From Bacteroidales bacterium (lineage in GTDB: Bacteria; Bacteroidota; Bacteroidia; Bacteroidales; UBA932): a stretch of DNA of 64,000 nucleotides. Shown piece after piece: positions 48,733 to 58,173 of this stretch. The DNA is taken from positions 1-64,000 of the forward strand of contig SUYQ01000007.1 in NCBI GenBank assembly GCA_015060325.1. Direction: 5' to 3'. Under the pieces are notes generated by a model. The model saw only the letters and a list, made by a program, of their open reading frames with translations. It made no database searches and was not told where the DNA came from. Each line of letters opens with the position of its first letter. Positions within the stretch are counted from its first letter, which is position 1. The translations under genes and the position numbers were made by a program.

Positions 48733-49119
48733 TTATCTGTTTTTGCGTTTGATTGTAATTATGTAGCTTTCGTTGTCGTGCACCGTGTCGTTGAGGTACT
48801 GGTGCAGAGCCATGCCGATGGCGGCGTATGTCTCGCCGTTGAGTTCATGATCCAGGGCCATAGCTATGGCTGCAGCTTCTTCGTCGGATGGCTTGTAGCT
48901 GGAAGCGTTCCTGGATGATTTTTCTGATGACTTCATGCTGATCTTGCCGTTTACAGCCTTGCCGATCAGCGTGTATGCGAAGTACAGAATGATCAGTGCT
49001 ATGAATACCACGCTCACGGATACAAGCGTGATGATCAGTCCATGGGGGTCTTTTTCCGCCATTTCTGCACTTTTCTCTGCAACATTTCCCGCTACCTCTA
49101 ATAATATAATGCTGTTCAT
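48733..49119 (-). CDS. mmdD: OadG-family small membrane subunit
   Basis: 128 residues with one membrane helix (LIITLVSVSVVFIALIILYF) and a charged tail. OadG-type subunits tie the carboxyltransferase to the beta subunit. Position between mmdA (3-nt gap) and mmdC (2-nt gap) settles the assignment. Confidence 0.8.
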   Translation of the reverse strand: MNSIILLEVAGNVAEKSAEMAEKDPHGLIITLVSVSVVFIALIILYFAYTLIGKAVNGKISMKSSEKSSRNASSYKPSDEEAAAIAMALDHELNGETYAAIGMALHQYLNDTVHDNESYIITIKRKNR

Positions 49120-49122
49120 GTC

Positions 49123-50685
49123 TTACAATGGCAGGTTGTCGTGTTTCTTCCAAGGGTTCTGCTGCTTCTTGTCAGCCAGTTGCTCAAGTGCCCTGATTAC
49201 GCGGAATCTGGTGTTTCTTGGCTCTATCACATCGTCAATGTAGCCGTAGCTGGCAGCGTTGTATGGATTGCAGAAAAGGTCGTTGTATTCCTGTTTCTTT
49301 TCCTGTGCGACCTTTGCTCTTTCTGTCGGGTCTTCAATCGCCTTGATATCTTTGGAGTAGAGGATCTCAACTGCACCTTCAGCCCCCATCACAGCAATGT
49401 TCGCTGACGGCCACGCATAGTTGATGTCTCCGCGTAACTGTTTGCAGCTCATGGTGATATGTGCTCCTCCATATGACTTTCTCAAGGTTACTGTAACCTT
49501 AGGAACCGTAGCTTCTCCGTAGGCATAGAGAAGCTTTGCGCCGTGGGAGATGATTCCTCCGTATTCCTGCTGGGTGCCGCAGAGGAAGCCAGGGACATCT
49601 ACCAGGGTTACGAGAGGAATGTTGAAGGCGTCGCAGAAACGCACGAACCTCGCTGCTTTGCGGGAGGCGTTGATGTCGAGCACTCCTGCCAGAATCTTCG
49701 GCTGATTGGCGACGATGCCTACCGAACGACCGTTCATGTGGGCAAATCCTACAATGATGTTCTTTGCCCAGCTCTTGTGCACTTCCAGGAACCTGCCGTC
49801 ATCCACGATGCTGCCTATTACCTGATACATGTCATATGCCTTGTTAGGACTGTCCGGGATGATATCGTTGAGGGCATCGTCAACACGGCCTGCCGGATCG
49901 GCAGTCTCCACAAACGGTGCCTCCTCGCGGTTGTTCGACGGCAGGAAGCTCAGGAGAGCCTTGATGGTCTCTATGCCTTCCTGCTCGTTCTCTGCTGCAA
50001 AATGCGCCACTCCGCTCTTGGTCGCATGAACGCTCGCGCCTCCTAGCTGTTCCTGAGTCACATTTTCTCCGGTGACAGTCTTGACGACTCCCGGGCCTGT
50101 AAGGAACATGTAGGATGTGTCTTTGACCATAACGGTGAAGTCGGTTAATGCAGGGGAGTATACTGCGCCACCGGCGCATGGGCCGAAGATGCCGGATATC
50201 TGCGGGATCACTCCTGAGGCAAGGATGTTTCTCTCGAAAATCTCTCCGAATCCTGCCAATGAGCAGATGCCTTCCTGAATTCTTGCTCCGCCCGAGTCAT
50301 TGATACCGATGAATGGTGCTCCGTTACGGACTGCCATATCCATGACCTTGCTTATTTTTGCAGCCATAGTTTCGGACATCGAACCACCAGTCACCGTAAA
50401 ATCCTGTGCAAATACATATACGAGACGGCCGTCAATCGTTCCCATTCCGGTAACGACTCCGTCTCCGTCAAATCTGGTCTTTTCCATACCGAAGTTTGTG
50501 CAGCGGTGCTGAACGAACATGTCGAATTCTTCAAAGCTGCCTTCGTCAAGGAGAAGTGCAAGCCTTTCACGTGCCGTGAGCTTGCCTTTCTGGTGCTGGG
50601 CCTCAATCCTCTTTGCTCCGCCGCCCATGCGCGCAGATTCCCTGCGCTCCACCAGTTCTTTGATCTTTTCCTGTTGAATACTCAT
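49123..50685 (-). CDS. mmdA: Methylmalonyl-CoA decarboxylase alpha (carboxyltransferase) subunit
   Basis: 520 residues of the acyl-CoA carboxylase beta type. [21 protein letters not shown] and [16 protein letters not shown] shape the CoA site; [11 protein letters not shown] and the C-terminal [11 protein letters not shown] complete the biotin-facing half. It transfers CO2 from methylmalonyl-CoA to the biotin carrier, giving propionyl-CoA. First gene of the cluster; a propionyl-CoA carboxylase role is the alternative. Confidence 0.92.
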   Translation of the reverse strand: MSIQQEKIKELVERRESARMGGGAKRIEAQHQKGKLTARERLALLLDEGSFEEFDMFVQHRCTNFGMEKTRFDGDGVVTGMGTIDGRLVYVFAQDFTVTGGSMSETMAAKISKVMDMAVRNGAPFIGINDSGGARIQEGICSLAGFGEIFERNILASGVIPQISGIFGPCAGGAVYSPALTDFTVMVKDTSYMFLTGPGVVKTVTGENVTQEQLGGASVHATKSGVAHFAAENEQEGIETIKALLSFLPSNNREEAPFVETADPAGRVDDALNDIIPDSPNKAYDMYQVIGSIVDDGRFLEVHKSWAKNIIVGFAHMNGRSVGIVANQPKILAGVLDINASRKAARFVRFCDAFNIPLVTLVDVPGFLCGTQQEYGGIISHGAKLLYAYGEATVPKVTVTLRKSYGGAHITMSCKQLRGDINYAWPSANIAVMGAEGAVEILYSKDIKAIEDPTERAKVAQEKKQEYNDLFCNPYNAASYGYIDDVIEPRNTRFRVIRALEQLADKKQQNPWKKHDNLPL

Positions 50686-50729
50686 AAGGTAATTTAATTT
50701 TAATCCACGTCATAGACGTAAGGTTCTCG

Positions 50730-50759
50730 CAAAGATAGTGTTTTTTTATTCCATGCAAA
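50730..50759 (-). promoter_or_regulatory. mmd operon promoter
   Basis: TATCTTTG (50737-50730) with TTTG at 50759-50756, spacer 18 nt, minus strand; 44 nt before the mmdA ATG. Confidence 0.55.
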
Positions 50760-50822
50760 TAAATTCCACCTAATCAGCCCGGTTTACACCACATTGGGGT
50801 TATTTGTGGTGAAATACGAAAA

Positions 50823-50847
50823 AACCGGCGAAAAATTTCCGCCGGTT
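50823..50847 (-). terminator. terminator after yebC
   Basis: AACCGGCG (50823-50830) pairs with CGCCGGTT (50840-50847), 26 nt beyond the yebC stop. Confidence 0.7.
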
Positions 50848-50872
50848 GAAGTAAAATATCTGTTAAAACAGG

Positions 50873-51604
50873 TTATGGTTGCATTGTGGTATAGACGTTC
50901 TGAACGTCATCATCCTCTTCGATGCGCTCGATGAGTTTCTCAACATCAGCCTTTGCGTCTCCCTCAAGAGTCTTGAGTTCTACGTTTGGAAGACGGGTGA
51001 ACTCTGCTGCAACGAGCTCATATCCGTTCTCCTCGATCCATTTCTGGATGCCGTTGAATGCAGTGAACTCACCATAGAGTACGATTTCTGTCTCTTCGTT
51101 CTCGTTTTCCTCCTCGAAGATCTCCTCTACACCGTAGTCTATGAGCTCAAGCTCGAGCTCTTCAAGGTCGTATGGATTGGTTGTCTTCATACGGAACATG
51201 CACTTGCGGTCAAACATATAGTCAACGCTGCCGGATGTTCCGAGTGAGCCGCCGCTCTTTGTAAAGTATGAACGGACGTTTGCGACAGTACGGTTGTTGT
51301 TGTCGGTAGCAGCCTCCACGAGAACAGCGATGCCGTGAGGACCGTAACCTTCGAATACTACCTCCTTGTAGTCTGCCTGATCCTTGTCGGTCGCTCTCTT
51401 GATTGCGCGCTCGATATTGTCCTTAGGCATGTTCTCGCTGCGTGCAGTCTGGATGAGTGCGCGAAGACGCGGATTACCTGTAACGTCGGCACCACCCTGC
51501 TTTACAGCGATAGTGATTTCCTTTCCGATCTTTGTGAAGACGCGGGCCATGTGACCCCATCTCTTGAATTTTCTCTCCTTGCGGAACTCAAATGCTCTTC
51601 CCAT
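50873..51604 (-). CDS. yebC: YebC/TACO1-family protein
   Basis: 243 residues. MGRAFEFRKERKFKRWGHMA start, GNPRLRALIQTARSENMPKD and YEGYGPHG-type (FEGYGPHGIAVLVEA) stretches are diagnostic. Annotated either as a transcription regulator or, from more recent work, a translation factor relieving ribosome stalling. Second gene after the TPR gene (9-nt gap). Confidence 0.93.
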   Translation of the reverse strand: MGRAFEFRKERKFKRWGHMARVFTKIGKEITIAVKQGGADVTGNPRLRALIQTARSENMPKDNIERAIKRATDKDQADYKEVVFEGYGPHGIAVLVEAATDNNNRTVANVRSYFTKSGGSLGTSGSVDYMFDRKCMFRMKTTNPYDLEELELELIDYGVEEIFEEENENEETEIVLYGEFTAFNGIQKWIEENGYELVAAEFTRLPNVELKTLEGDAKADVEKLIERIEEDDDVQNVYTTMQP

Positions 51605-51613
51605 AACGATGAA

Positions 51614-52267
51614 TTATTTTGCCTCGTTTCGTGCTATATATTTATCCATGTCTGCTGCTCTTGGAGATTCAGGATACTCGTTCTTGATGAGAGTGAAATA
51701 TTCGATCGCCTCTTCATTCTTGCCAAGCTTTTCTGCAACAAGTGCAGCCCTGAATGCATACTCGGGAGTCCAGAAACCGTCCTCGATCTCTACAGCGCTG
51801 TCATAGCTGGAGAGTGCCTTGTCATATTCGCCAAGCTGTACATGACAATCTCCGATACAAGCCTTTGCACGTGCATTGTAAATCTTGTCATTGCCTTTGT
51901 ACTGTTCGAAATATTTGATGGCCTTTCTGTACTCGCCTGAGTTGTAAGCAGCCACGGCAGTCTCAAATGGAGCGATCGATACGGTGTGACCTTCATGTTC
52001 GGTCATGTATGATTCGAAATTTGCAAAATCGAGAGAATCGGACTCGGCCTTCATAAGTGAATTGTTCTCAGGAGAAATGAACGCCTCCACTCCTGCCTTG
52101 TCTTTCTTCTGCTGGATACCCTGATAGATGAAATACCCGATCACTGCGCAAACTGCGATTGCTGTTGCAATGAGGAGCTTGGTCTTGTGCTTGATGATAA
52201 AGTTTTCTGTCTTGGAGATTGCCTCAACCGGAGTATCAGCATTCGCATTGTTGTGTTTCTTTGCCAT
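51614..52267 (-). CDS. Membrane-anchored TPR protein (YfgM-like)
   Basis: 217 residues: cytosolic N-tail, one membrane helix (LLIATAIAVCAVIGYFIYQG), then TPR helices (YRKAIKYFEQYKG, YDKALSSYDSAVEI, NEEAIEYFTLIKN) in the periplasm. The layout equals YfgM, an ancillary translocon subunit; partner not shown. First gene of the yebC unit. Confidence 0.8.
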   Translation of the reverse strand: MAKKHNNANADTPVEAISKTENFIIKHKTKLLIATAIAVCAVIGYFIYQGIQQKKDKAGVEAFISPENNSLMKAESDSLDFANFESYMTEHEGHTVSIAPFETAVAAYNSGEYRKAIKYFEQYKGNDKIYNARAKACIGDCHVQLGEYDKALSSYDSAVEIEDGFWTPEYAFRAALVAEKLGKNEEAIEYFTLIKNEYPESPRAADMDKYIARNEAK

Positions 52268-52329
52268 ATTTCTTATTGTTTATTTGTCGTTGTCGGTTGC
52301 AGCTTGTATTAGCTGCGGAAAACAGGCGG

Positions 52330-52386
52330 CAAATTTATAAAAAAATGTCAAAACTCACAATAATGTTGAAAAAATGACTACTTTTG
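52330..52386. promoter_or_regulatory. divergent promoters of the TPR-yebC unit and nhaA
   Basis: Minus strand: TTG (52360-52358), 20-nt spacer, TAAATTTG (52337-52330). Plus strand: TACTTTTG (52379-52386), 26 bp before the nhaA ATG, without a clear -33 box. Confidence 0.6.
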
Positions 52387-52412
52387 CGCCCGTTTTCTAA
52401 GATTTGTACTGT

Positions 52413-53756
52413 ATGTCACATTCGAACTATAGTTTCTTGAGTAAGTTCAAAAGACACGTGAACTCAAGTATGGTGCTTATATTCTTTACCGTACTTGCTC
52501 TCGTGTGTGCAAATATACCTGATGTCAAAGAGTGGTATTTCGATCTTTGGCAGAATCCTGTGAGTTTCTCCATCGGAGAATTCAACTTTTTCAGTCATGG
52601 CGGTCATGCCATGAGTCTAGGTGCAGTCATCAACGACTTTCTGATGGCTATCTTCTTCCTGTCGGTAGGCCTTGAAATCAAGCGTGAGATCCGTGTGGGC
52701 GAATTGTCGACCCGTGAAAAGGCCATGCTTCCGATTATCGGAGCCTGCGGTGGAATGATCGTCCCTGTGCTTCTTTTCTGGGTATTTTCTCCTGCAGGTG
52801 TGGCGTCAGATGGCCTTGCAATCCCGATGGCTACGGATATTGCGTTCTCCCTGGGTGTGCTGGCTGTCTTCCGTACCAGGGTTCCTGTAGGACTGAAAGT
52901 CTTCCTGGCAGCCCTGGCAGTAGCTGATGACCTTGGTGGAATCCTTGTCATCGCCCTCTTCTATACGTCGGAAATCAATATGACATTCCTCCTCCTGTCG
53001 GCACTTTGCGTGGCGGTGATGGTGGTTGCAAATATAATGAAGGTGCGTTCAAAAGCCTTCTATGTGGTTGTCGGTCTTGTGCTCTGGTACATGATGCTCA
53101 ATTCCGGAATACATGCGACAATTGCCGGAGTGATCGTTGCGTTCTGCGTGCCTGCAACGCTGAAAAAGGGTACTGGACATTATCTGGAGCGCATCAGGGA
53201 GAACATCAACAAGTTCCCTAAGATAGATGTCGATGCCAGACGCAATGCCGTGGTCCTTACCAATGAGGATATCCATATTCTCAAGAGCATCGAGTCTGCG
53301 GCCGACAAGATGATCAGCCCGCTGCAGGACCTCGAAGATAATCTTTCGTTCCTGATCAACTATCTGGTCATCCCTCTGTTTGCATTCGCAAATGCCGGAA
53401 TCGATCTTTCTGCAATGAATGTCGGAAGCCTGTTCTCAGGTGTAGGACTTGCAGTGATGATCGGACTTGTTGTAGGAAAATTCGTGGGCGTATTTTCGTT
53501 CTCCTGGCTGGCGATACGCATGAAGCTGGTTTCGTTGCCAGCCGGAGCAGACTGGAAGTCATTCGCAAGCGTGTGTGTGGTGTGCGGTATCGGTTTTACC
53601 GTGTCGATGTTCATCGCTGACCTTTCTTATGCCGCAGTACCTGGAGGTGCATCCCTTCTTGGCGAAGCGAAGCTTGGTGTGCTTTGCGGTTCCGTGATAT
53701 CTGCTGTCCTGGGATGCCTGCTTCTTAACAGGTATCTCCCGGAACAGAAAAACTGA
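52413..53756 (+). CDS. nhaA: Na+/H+ antiporter NhaA
   Basis: 447 residues from ATG 52413 (the three codons above start at TTG). Twelve-helix antiporter with AMATDIAFSLGVLA-type motif (IPMATDIAFSLGVLAVF) and AVADDLGGILVIALFY, which carries the two essential aspartates. Sodium export for proton import; in this genome it may work beside the sodium-pumping decarboxylase. Ends 11 nt from the convergent hypothetical gene. Confidence 0.94.
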   Translation: MSHSNYSFLSKFKRHVNSSMVLIFFTVLALVCANIPDVKEWYFDLWQNPVSFSIGEFNFFSHGGHAMSLGAVINDFLMAIFFLSVGLEIKREIRVGELSTREKAMLPIIGACGGMIVPVLLFWVFSPAGVASDGLAIPMATDIAFSLGVLAVFRTRVPVGLKVFLAALAVADDLGGILVIALFYTSEINMTFLLLSALCVAVMVVANIMKVRSKAFYVVVGLVLWYMMLNSGIHATIAGVIVAFCVPATLKKGTGHYLERIRENINKFPKIDVDARRNAVVLTNEDIHILKSIESAADKMISPLQDLEDNLSFLINYLVIPLFAFANAGIDLSAMNVGSLFSGVGLAVMIGLVVGKFVGVFSFSWLAIRMKLVSLPAGADWKSFASVCVVCGIGFTVSMFIADLSYAAVPGGASLLGEAKLGVLCGSVISAVLGCLLLNRYLPEQKN

Positions 53757-53767
53757 TAAGGCGCAGG

Positions 53768-54259
53768 CTACGAGAGCAGCTTGCCTCTTGGTGATCTGCC
53801 CGTCTCGAAGAATGAATCTTCGGAGGCGGGCATTTTCTGACTCATGATATTTGTAGCCTGAAGCAGTTCCCTCATTTCATTCTTGTGTGCCTTGAGCCCT
53901 TCCTTTGAAAGTTTGACCATCTTTGGCAGGAACCTTTTCACGTCTGCCATGTTGTCGCATAATGTCTCACAACTGAACATGATGTTGGTCATGTTTTCCA
54001 TAATGACAGGCTTGATCATCTTTGTATTGATCATCGCGTAGTTCGATGCTTCGAGAAACATGTCATATTCCTCTTCATCTATAGTGAAGAATGTCCTTAT
54101 GGAAAGTATTTCGCCGTCATATTCCAATACCGATGTGTTGTCATCCATGTCAAACATGATGTAGCTGTCTTGGTAAACGGGATTATATCCGTTTTCCATC
54201 ATATGCCTGAAGATGTTCCTCATTGCGAGTTCTTTCTTCTTGTTAAGTTCGTTTTTCAT
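53768..54259 (-). CDS. Hypothetical protein of the YbjN-like pattern
   Basis: 163 residues from ATG 54259. Upstream ATGs at 54340 and 54388 would run through the lplA promoter and overlap its start, so the short form is preferred. The pattern of an N-terminal helix, strands YIMFDMDDNTSVLEYDGEIL and SIRTFFTIDEEEYDMF, then long helices resembles small tetrameric chaperone-like (YbjN/secretion-chaperone) folds; this is a weak guess. No catalytic motif. Confidence 0.6.
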   Translation of the reverse strand: MKNELNKKKELAMRNIFRHMMENGYNPVYQDSYIMFDMDDNTSVLEYDGEILSIRTFFTIDEEEYDMFLEASNYAMINTKMIKPVIMENMTNIMFSCETLCDNMADVKRFLPKMVKLSKEGLKAHKNEMRELLQATNIMSQKMPASEDSFFETGRSPRGKLLS

Positions 54260-54327
54260 CTCATATCGTTTTGCTCGCTCATCCCAATGGCATATTTGAT
54301 ACCGTAGCTGTTTTGTCGGGATATTTT

Positions 54328-54359
54328 TTTGATATTTCATCTGAAATTCATTAAATTTG
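54328..54359 (+). promoter_or_regulatory. promoter of the glycine cleavage cluster
   Basis: TTTG (54328-54331), 20-nt spacer, TAAATTTG (54352-54359); about 20 bp before the lplA ATG. No glycine riboswitch-like structure fits in this short leader. Confidence 0.75.
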
Positions 54360-54379
54360 AAAGATTTTAACCGGGAATT

Positions 54380-55081
54380 ATGAAGCATGTGGTCTTGCCT
54401 GACGTAGAGCGAAGAAGTCTCGCATTCTATCTTGCAATGGAAGAATACATTGCAAAACAGATGGAAGGCGAGGCGTTTTTTGTCTGGAGGGTGGATCCTA
54501 CTGTAATAATCGGACGTAACCAGGTCCTTGAAAATGAGGTGAATATGGATTATTGCCGTCGTAATGGGGTTGAGGTCGTGCGTCGCAAGAGCGGTGGAGG
54601 GTGTGTGTATTCAGATATGGGCAACATCATGATTTCCTATGTTTCTGACCGGGGAGATGTCGAGGATGTTTTTGACAGATATATGTCGACGTTGGCTGCG
54701 GCGTTATGCTCCCTTGGGCTCCCGGCTGTGAAGTCAAGCCGTAATGACGTCATGGTTGAGGGACGCAAAGTCAGCGGCAATGCATTCCAGCAGCTTCCGG
54801 GCAGGAGCATCGTTCATGGTACATTGCTGTATTCTGCCGACCTGGAGGCCTTGACGGAGGCGATAAGACCTCCTATGGAGAAGTTGCATAGACATGGGGT
54901 GGAGTCCGTGAGGCAGAGGGTGACCAATCTTTCTGATTACAGTCCTCTGCATGAGGCTTTGGGGAGTGCGGAAAGTCTCGAGGACTATCTGGTCAGGTAT
55001 TTTACCGATTCGGAAGTGAGGTTGACATCCGGTCAGGTGGCGACTATTCTGGAAATGGAAAGGAAATATCAAAAATATTGA
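54380..55081 (+). CDS. lplA: Lipoate-protein ligase A-like protein
   Basis: 233 residues, short form lacking the usual C-terminal accessory domain of E. coli LplA. The signature VVRRKSGGGCVYSDMGN, the VDPTVIIGRNQ segment and the catalytic lysine in GRKVSGNAFQ are present. It attaches lipoate to GcvH and other lipoyl domains. First gene of the cluster, with its own promoter; gcvT starts 2 nt after the stop. Octanoyl transfer is an alternative activity. Confidence 0.9.
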   Translation: MKHVVLPDVERRSLAFYLAMEEYIAKQMEGEAFFVWRVDPTVIIGRNQVLENEVNMDYCRRNGVEVVRRKSGGGCVYSDMGNIMISYVSDRGDVEDVFDRYMSTLAAALCSLGLPAVKSSRNDVMVEGRKVSGNAFQQLPGRSIVHGTLLYSADLEALTEAIRPPMEKLHRHGVESVRQRVTNLSDYSPLHEALGSAESLEDYLVRYFTDSEVRLTSGQVATILEMERKYQKY

Positions 55082-55083
55082 AT

Positions 55084-56208
55084 ATGGAAGAGAATCTTTT
55101 GAAGACCTGTCTTTATGACAAGCATGTGGCACTTGGTGCGCTGATGAGCCCGTTCGGCGGATTCATCATGCCGATCCAGTATACAAATATCACTGACGAG
55201 CATAATGCCGTGCGTCAGAGAGCGGGAATGTTCGATGTTTCGCATATGGGTGAGATCTTTGTGAGCGGTCCGGATGCCGAGAAGTTTGTCAGTCATGTGT
55301 TCTCGAACGATATTGCGGGAATGGAGGACGGAAAGATCCTTTATGGAATGATGCTGTACCCGAACGGCACCACCGTGGATGACCTGCTGGTATATAAGGA
55401 GTTTGAGCCGGATCGTTATCTGCTGGTTGTAAATGCTTCGAACATTGCCAAGGATTACGAGTGGCTCTGCGCTCAGGCAGAAGGATTCGATGTGAAGATC
55501 GACAATCAGTCGGATGTGTGGGGGCAGATAGCTCTCCAGGGCCCGGAGGCTGAAAAATATGCAGTCGGGACCCTCGGCCTGACTGAAGCTGCGTCCCTTG
55601 GCTTCTATACATATTATGAAACATGTCATCCTGAGCGTAGCGAAGGATCTTCCCACACCAGAATGATCGTCAGCCGCACAGGCTACACAGGTGAGGACGG
55701 CTTCGAGATCTATGCCTCTCATGAGGTCATAAACCGGATGTGGGACACCCTCCTCGCAGCAGGCGTGGTTCCATGCGGCCTTGGCTGCCGTGACACCCTC
55801 CGTTTCGAGGCAGGACTGCCTCTCTACGGCCATGAGCTCAGTGACGAGATCACGCCTCTTGAGGCGGGGCTCGGCATGTTCGCGAAGGTCAAGACAAAGG
55901 ACGAGTTCATCGGACGTGATGCGCTTATCGCGCAGAAGGAGGCCGGTCTGACACGCAAGAGCGTCGGCATCGTACTTCAGGACAAGGCTATTCCGCGCGC
56001 CGGCTATCCTGTGGAGGTGGACGGAGTCCAGGTGGGAGTGGTGACGACAGGTTACCGCTCGATCTCTACTGACCGCAGCGTATGTGTGGCGATGGTTGAC
56101 AAGGCATACACCGAGCTTGGAACTCAGGTGGAGATCCGCATCCGCAAGAAGGTGTTCCCTGGCGTAGTTACAAAACGCCGTTTCTATGAAACCAATTATA
56201 AAAAATAG
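55084..56208 (+). CDS. gcvT: Aminomethyltransferase (glycine cleavage T protein)
   Basis: 375 residues from ATG 55084 (upstream TTG overlaps the lplA stop). It transfers the methylene carbon from aminomethyl-lipoyl GcvH to tetrahydrofolate and frees ammonia. GMFDVSHMGE, NASNIAKDYEW, RTGYTGEDGFEIY and CGLGCRDTLR are standard folate-site motifs. Odd: residues 181-190 (CHPERSEGSS) are an in-frame copy of the type-B hairpin repeat, inserted in a loop just before the RTGYTGEDGFE motif. The frame and all known functional residues remain intact. Confidence 0.93.
   Translation: MEENLLKTCLYDKHVALGALMSPFGGFIMPIQYTNITDEHNAVRQRAGMFDVSHMGEIFVSGPDAEKFVSHVFSNDIAGMEDGKILYGMMLYPNGTTVDDLLVYKEFEPDRYLLVVNASNIAKDYEWLCAQAEGFDVKIDNQSDVWGQIALQGPEAEKYAVGTLGLTEAASLGFYTYYETCHPERSEGSSHTRMIVSRTGYTGEDGFEIYASHEVINRMWDTLLAAGVVPCGLGCRDTLRFEAGLPLYGHELSDEITPLEAGLGMFAKVKTKDEFIGRDALIAQKEAGLTRKSVGIVLQDKAIPRAGYPVEVDGVQVGVVTTGYRSISTDRSVCVAMVDKAYTELGTQVEIRIRKKVFPGVVTKRRFYETNYKK
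55624..55651 (+). repeat. hairpin repeat inside gcvT
   Basis: Complete type-B copy, closing stem ATCCT/AGGAT, apex GCGTAGC. Adds ten codons without a frame change. Confidence 0.9.
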
Positions 56209-56214
56209 AAAAAT

Positions 56215-56243
56215 TGTCATCCTGAGCGAAGCGAAGGATCTTT
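56215..56243 (+). repeat. hairpin repeat between gcvT and gcvH
   Basis: Complete type-B copy, closing stem ATCCT/AGGAT and apex GCGAAGC; 6 nt after the gcvT stop, 48 nt before gcvH. Confidence 0.92.
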
Positions 56244-56291
56244 AAAACAGGTAAAAGAATTAATTATAAAATACAATAAACAGATACAATT

Positions 56292-56675
56292 ATGGCAAAG
56301 ACAGTAGAAGGACTCTATTACAGCGAGTCACACGAATGGGTTAAGGTAGAAGGTAACGTAGCTATCATCGGCATCACAGACTTCGCGCAGCATGCGATGG
56401 GAGACCTCTCGTATGTGGACATGCCTGAGGTGGACGATGAACTCGAGGCAGGCGAGGAGTTCGGTGCAGTGGAGAGCGTAAAGGCTGCAAGCGACCTTTT
56501 CTGCCCTGTATCAGGAACTGTTGTCGAGATCAACGAGGAACTTGAGGATGCTCCTGAGCTTCTCAATCAGGACGCTTTCGCAAACTGGATCATGAAGGTC
56601 GAGATGATCGATCCTTCTGAGCTCGAAGGCCTTATGGATGCGGCTGCATACGAGGCAATGTGTGCTAACGAGTAA
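56292..56675 (+). CDS. gcvH: Glycine cleavage H protein
   Basis: 127 residues. Lipoyl carrier; the lipoylated lysine is Lys64 in GAVESVKAASDLF. ESHEWVKVEGNVAIIGITDF is the usual start. Shuttles the aminomethyl group between GcvP and GcvT and is oxidised by Lpd. Confidence 0.97.
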   Translation: MAKTVEGLYYSESHEWVKVEGNVAIIGITDFAQHAMGDLSYVDMPEVDDELEAGEEFGAVESVKAASDLFCPVSGTVVEINEELEDAPELLNQDAFANWIMKVEMIDPSELEGLMDAAAYEAMCANE

Positions 56676-56685
56676 TTTCACGGCT

Positions 56686-58173
56686 ATGGCATTCGCATAT
56701 TTCCCACATACGGAAGATGATGTGCGCCAGATGCTGGACAGAATCGGAGTAGGGTCCCTGGAGGATCTCTACTCCGATGTTCCTAAGGACGTCATCTACC
56801 GTGAAGAATACGACCTCCCGGATGCAATGTCCGAGCATGAGGTCAGACAGTATTTCGAGGAACTGGCGGAACTCAATACCAATCTTTTCTGCCTTTGCGG
56901 TCTGGGAGCATATGACCATTATTCTCCTGCCGTGATCCCTCATATCATCTCCCGCTCTGAGTTCCTTACAGCCTATACTCCATATCAGCCTGAAGTGTCG
57001 CAGGGCACTCTCCGCTATATCTTCGAGTATCAGTCCATGATTACGGAACTCACCGGTATGGACTGCACCAATGCTTCGATGTATGACGGCGCCACTGCCG
57101 CTGCCGAGGCGATGATGATGGCGATGGCAGCGACAAAGAAGAAGACACGTGTCCTTCTTTCTGAAGGCCTTCTGCCTCAGGTGATAAAGGTTGTGAAGAC
57201 CTATGCGAAGTTCAACGGCGTCGAGCTTGGATTCATTCCATGTCAGGACGGTGTGACGTCTTATGGTGCGATGCTGACTGAGCTTGCTGCCGGAGACGTT
57301 GCCGGAGTTCTTGTTCCTGGCATCAATAAATATGGTATAATAGAAGATCTGACAGGTTTTGCTGATGCTGTCCATGCACAGAAGGGTCTCCTTATGGTCT
57401 ATTCCGATCCTTCGTCGCTGGCGGTCATCAGGACTCCTGGCGAATGGGATGCGGACATCGCCTGCGGAGATTCGCAGTCGCTCGGCGTTCCGCTCTGCTA
57501 CGGCGGCCCGTACGTAGGTTTCCTTGCGTGCCGCAAGGACCATGTGCGCAAGCTTCCGGGACGTATCGTGGGCGCTACCCGCGATGTGGACGGTAAGCGT
57601 GCATATGTGCTTACCCTCCAGGCCCGAGAGCAGCATATCCGTCGTGAGAAGGCAACCAGCAACATATGTTCGAACCAGTCTCTGATGGCTCTGTATGTGA
57701 CTGTATATATGTCACTTATGGGCCCTCGCGGACTTCGTGAGGTCAATGAATTGAGCTATGGCGGTGCGCATTATCTGCATGACCAGCTTCTGGCTACAGG
57801 GCTGTTTGAGAAAGCCTTCGACAAGCCGTTCCTCAAGGAGTTCACTTTGAAGTCGCTGGTTCCTGTGGAACTTCTTCAGGATAGACTTCAGGTTTGCGGC
57901 GTCTTCGGTGCAGTTGAAGTGGAACCGGGTCTTGTTAACTTCTGCGTGACCGAGAAGGTATCAAAGGACAACCTCGACGCAGTCCTTACTGTCATAGCCA
58001 GCTTGTCTTCTGACATTTCGAGCGGTGAGTCTGTCATTTCGAGCACAGTATCTGACATTTCGAGCGCACCCTCTGTCATTTCGAACTCTTCACCAGTCAC
58101 TGCGACCGCACCCTCTGTCATTTCGAGCGAGCAAAGCGAGTCGAGAAATCTAAATAAGGAGGACCAGGCATGA
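56686..58173 (+). CDS. gcvPA: Glycine dehydrogenase (decarboxylating) subunit 1
   Basis: 496 residues from ATG 56686; the upstream extension overlaps gcvH in another frame. It is the N-terminal half of split P protein; with GcvPB it forms the PLP enzyme that decarboxylates glycine. [31 protein letters not shown] and [12 protein letters not shown] are typical. Odd: the last 45 residues or so (after [13 protein letters not shown]) are translated hairpin-repeat DNA ending [15 protein letters not shown]; the native protein would end near residue 445. Stop overlaps the gcvPB start (ATGA). A fused GcvP is what I recall for many Bacteroidales, so the split form is notable. Confidence 0.94.
   Translation: MAFAYFPHTEDDVRQMLDRIGVGSLEDLYSDVPKDVIYREEYDLPDAMSEHEVRQYFEELAELNTNLFCLCGLGAYDHYSPAVIPHIISRSEFLTAYTPYQPEVSQGTLRYIFEYQSMITELTGMDCTNASMYDGATAAAEAMMMAMAATKKKTRVLLSEGLLPQVIKVVKTYAKFNGVELGFIPCQDGVTSYGAMLTELAAGDVAGVLVPGINKYGIIEDLTGFADAVHAQKGLLMVYSDPSSLAVIRTPGEWDADIACGDSQSLGVPLCYGGPYVGFLACRKDHVRKLPGRIVGATRDVDGKRAYVLTLQAREQHIRREKATSNICSNQSLMALYVTVYMSLMGPRGLREVNELSYGGAHYLHDQLLATGLFEKAFDKPFLKEFTLKSLVPVELLQDRLQVCGVFGAVEVEPGLVNFCVTEKVSKDNLDAVLTVIASLSSDISSGESVISSTVSDISSAPSVISNSSPVTATAPSVISSEQSESRNLNKEDQA
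58017..58151 (+). repeat. hairpin repeats forming the gcvPA C-terminus
   Basis: Four or five degraded half units (for example from 58034, 58049 and 58073) and one complete type-A copy at 58116-58151 with an AAA loop. The complete copy ends 18 nt before the gcvPB ATG in the same orientation. Confidence 0.85.

Noticed and set aside
54300..54380. Glycine riboswitch ahead of the gcv cluster
   Set aside because: The predicted leader is only about 15-20 nt, too short for the aptamer, and no conserved core was found.
53768..54388. Longest form of the hypothetical gene next to lplA
   Set aside because: The long start would cross the strong lplA promoter and overlap the lplA start; ATG 54259 is more reasonable.
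55069..56220. 383-codon minus-strand ORF opposite gcvT
   Set aside because: A shadow of strong codon bias; gcvT has all family motifs and the antisense product has none.
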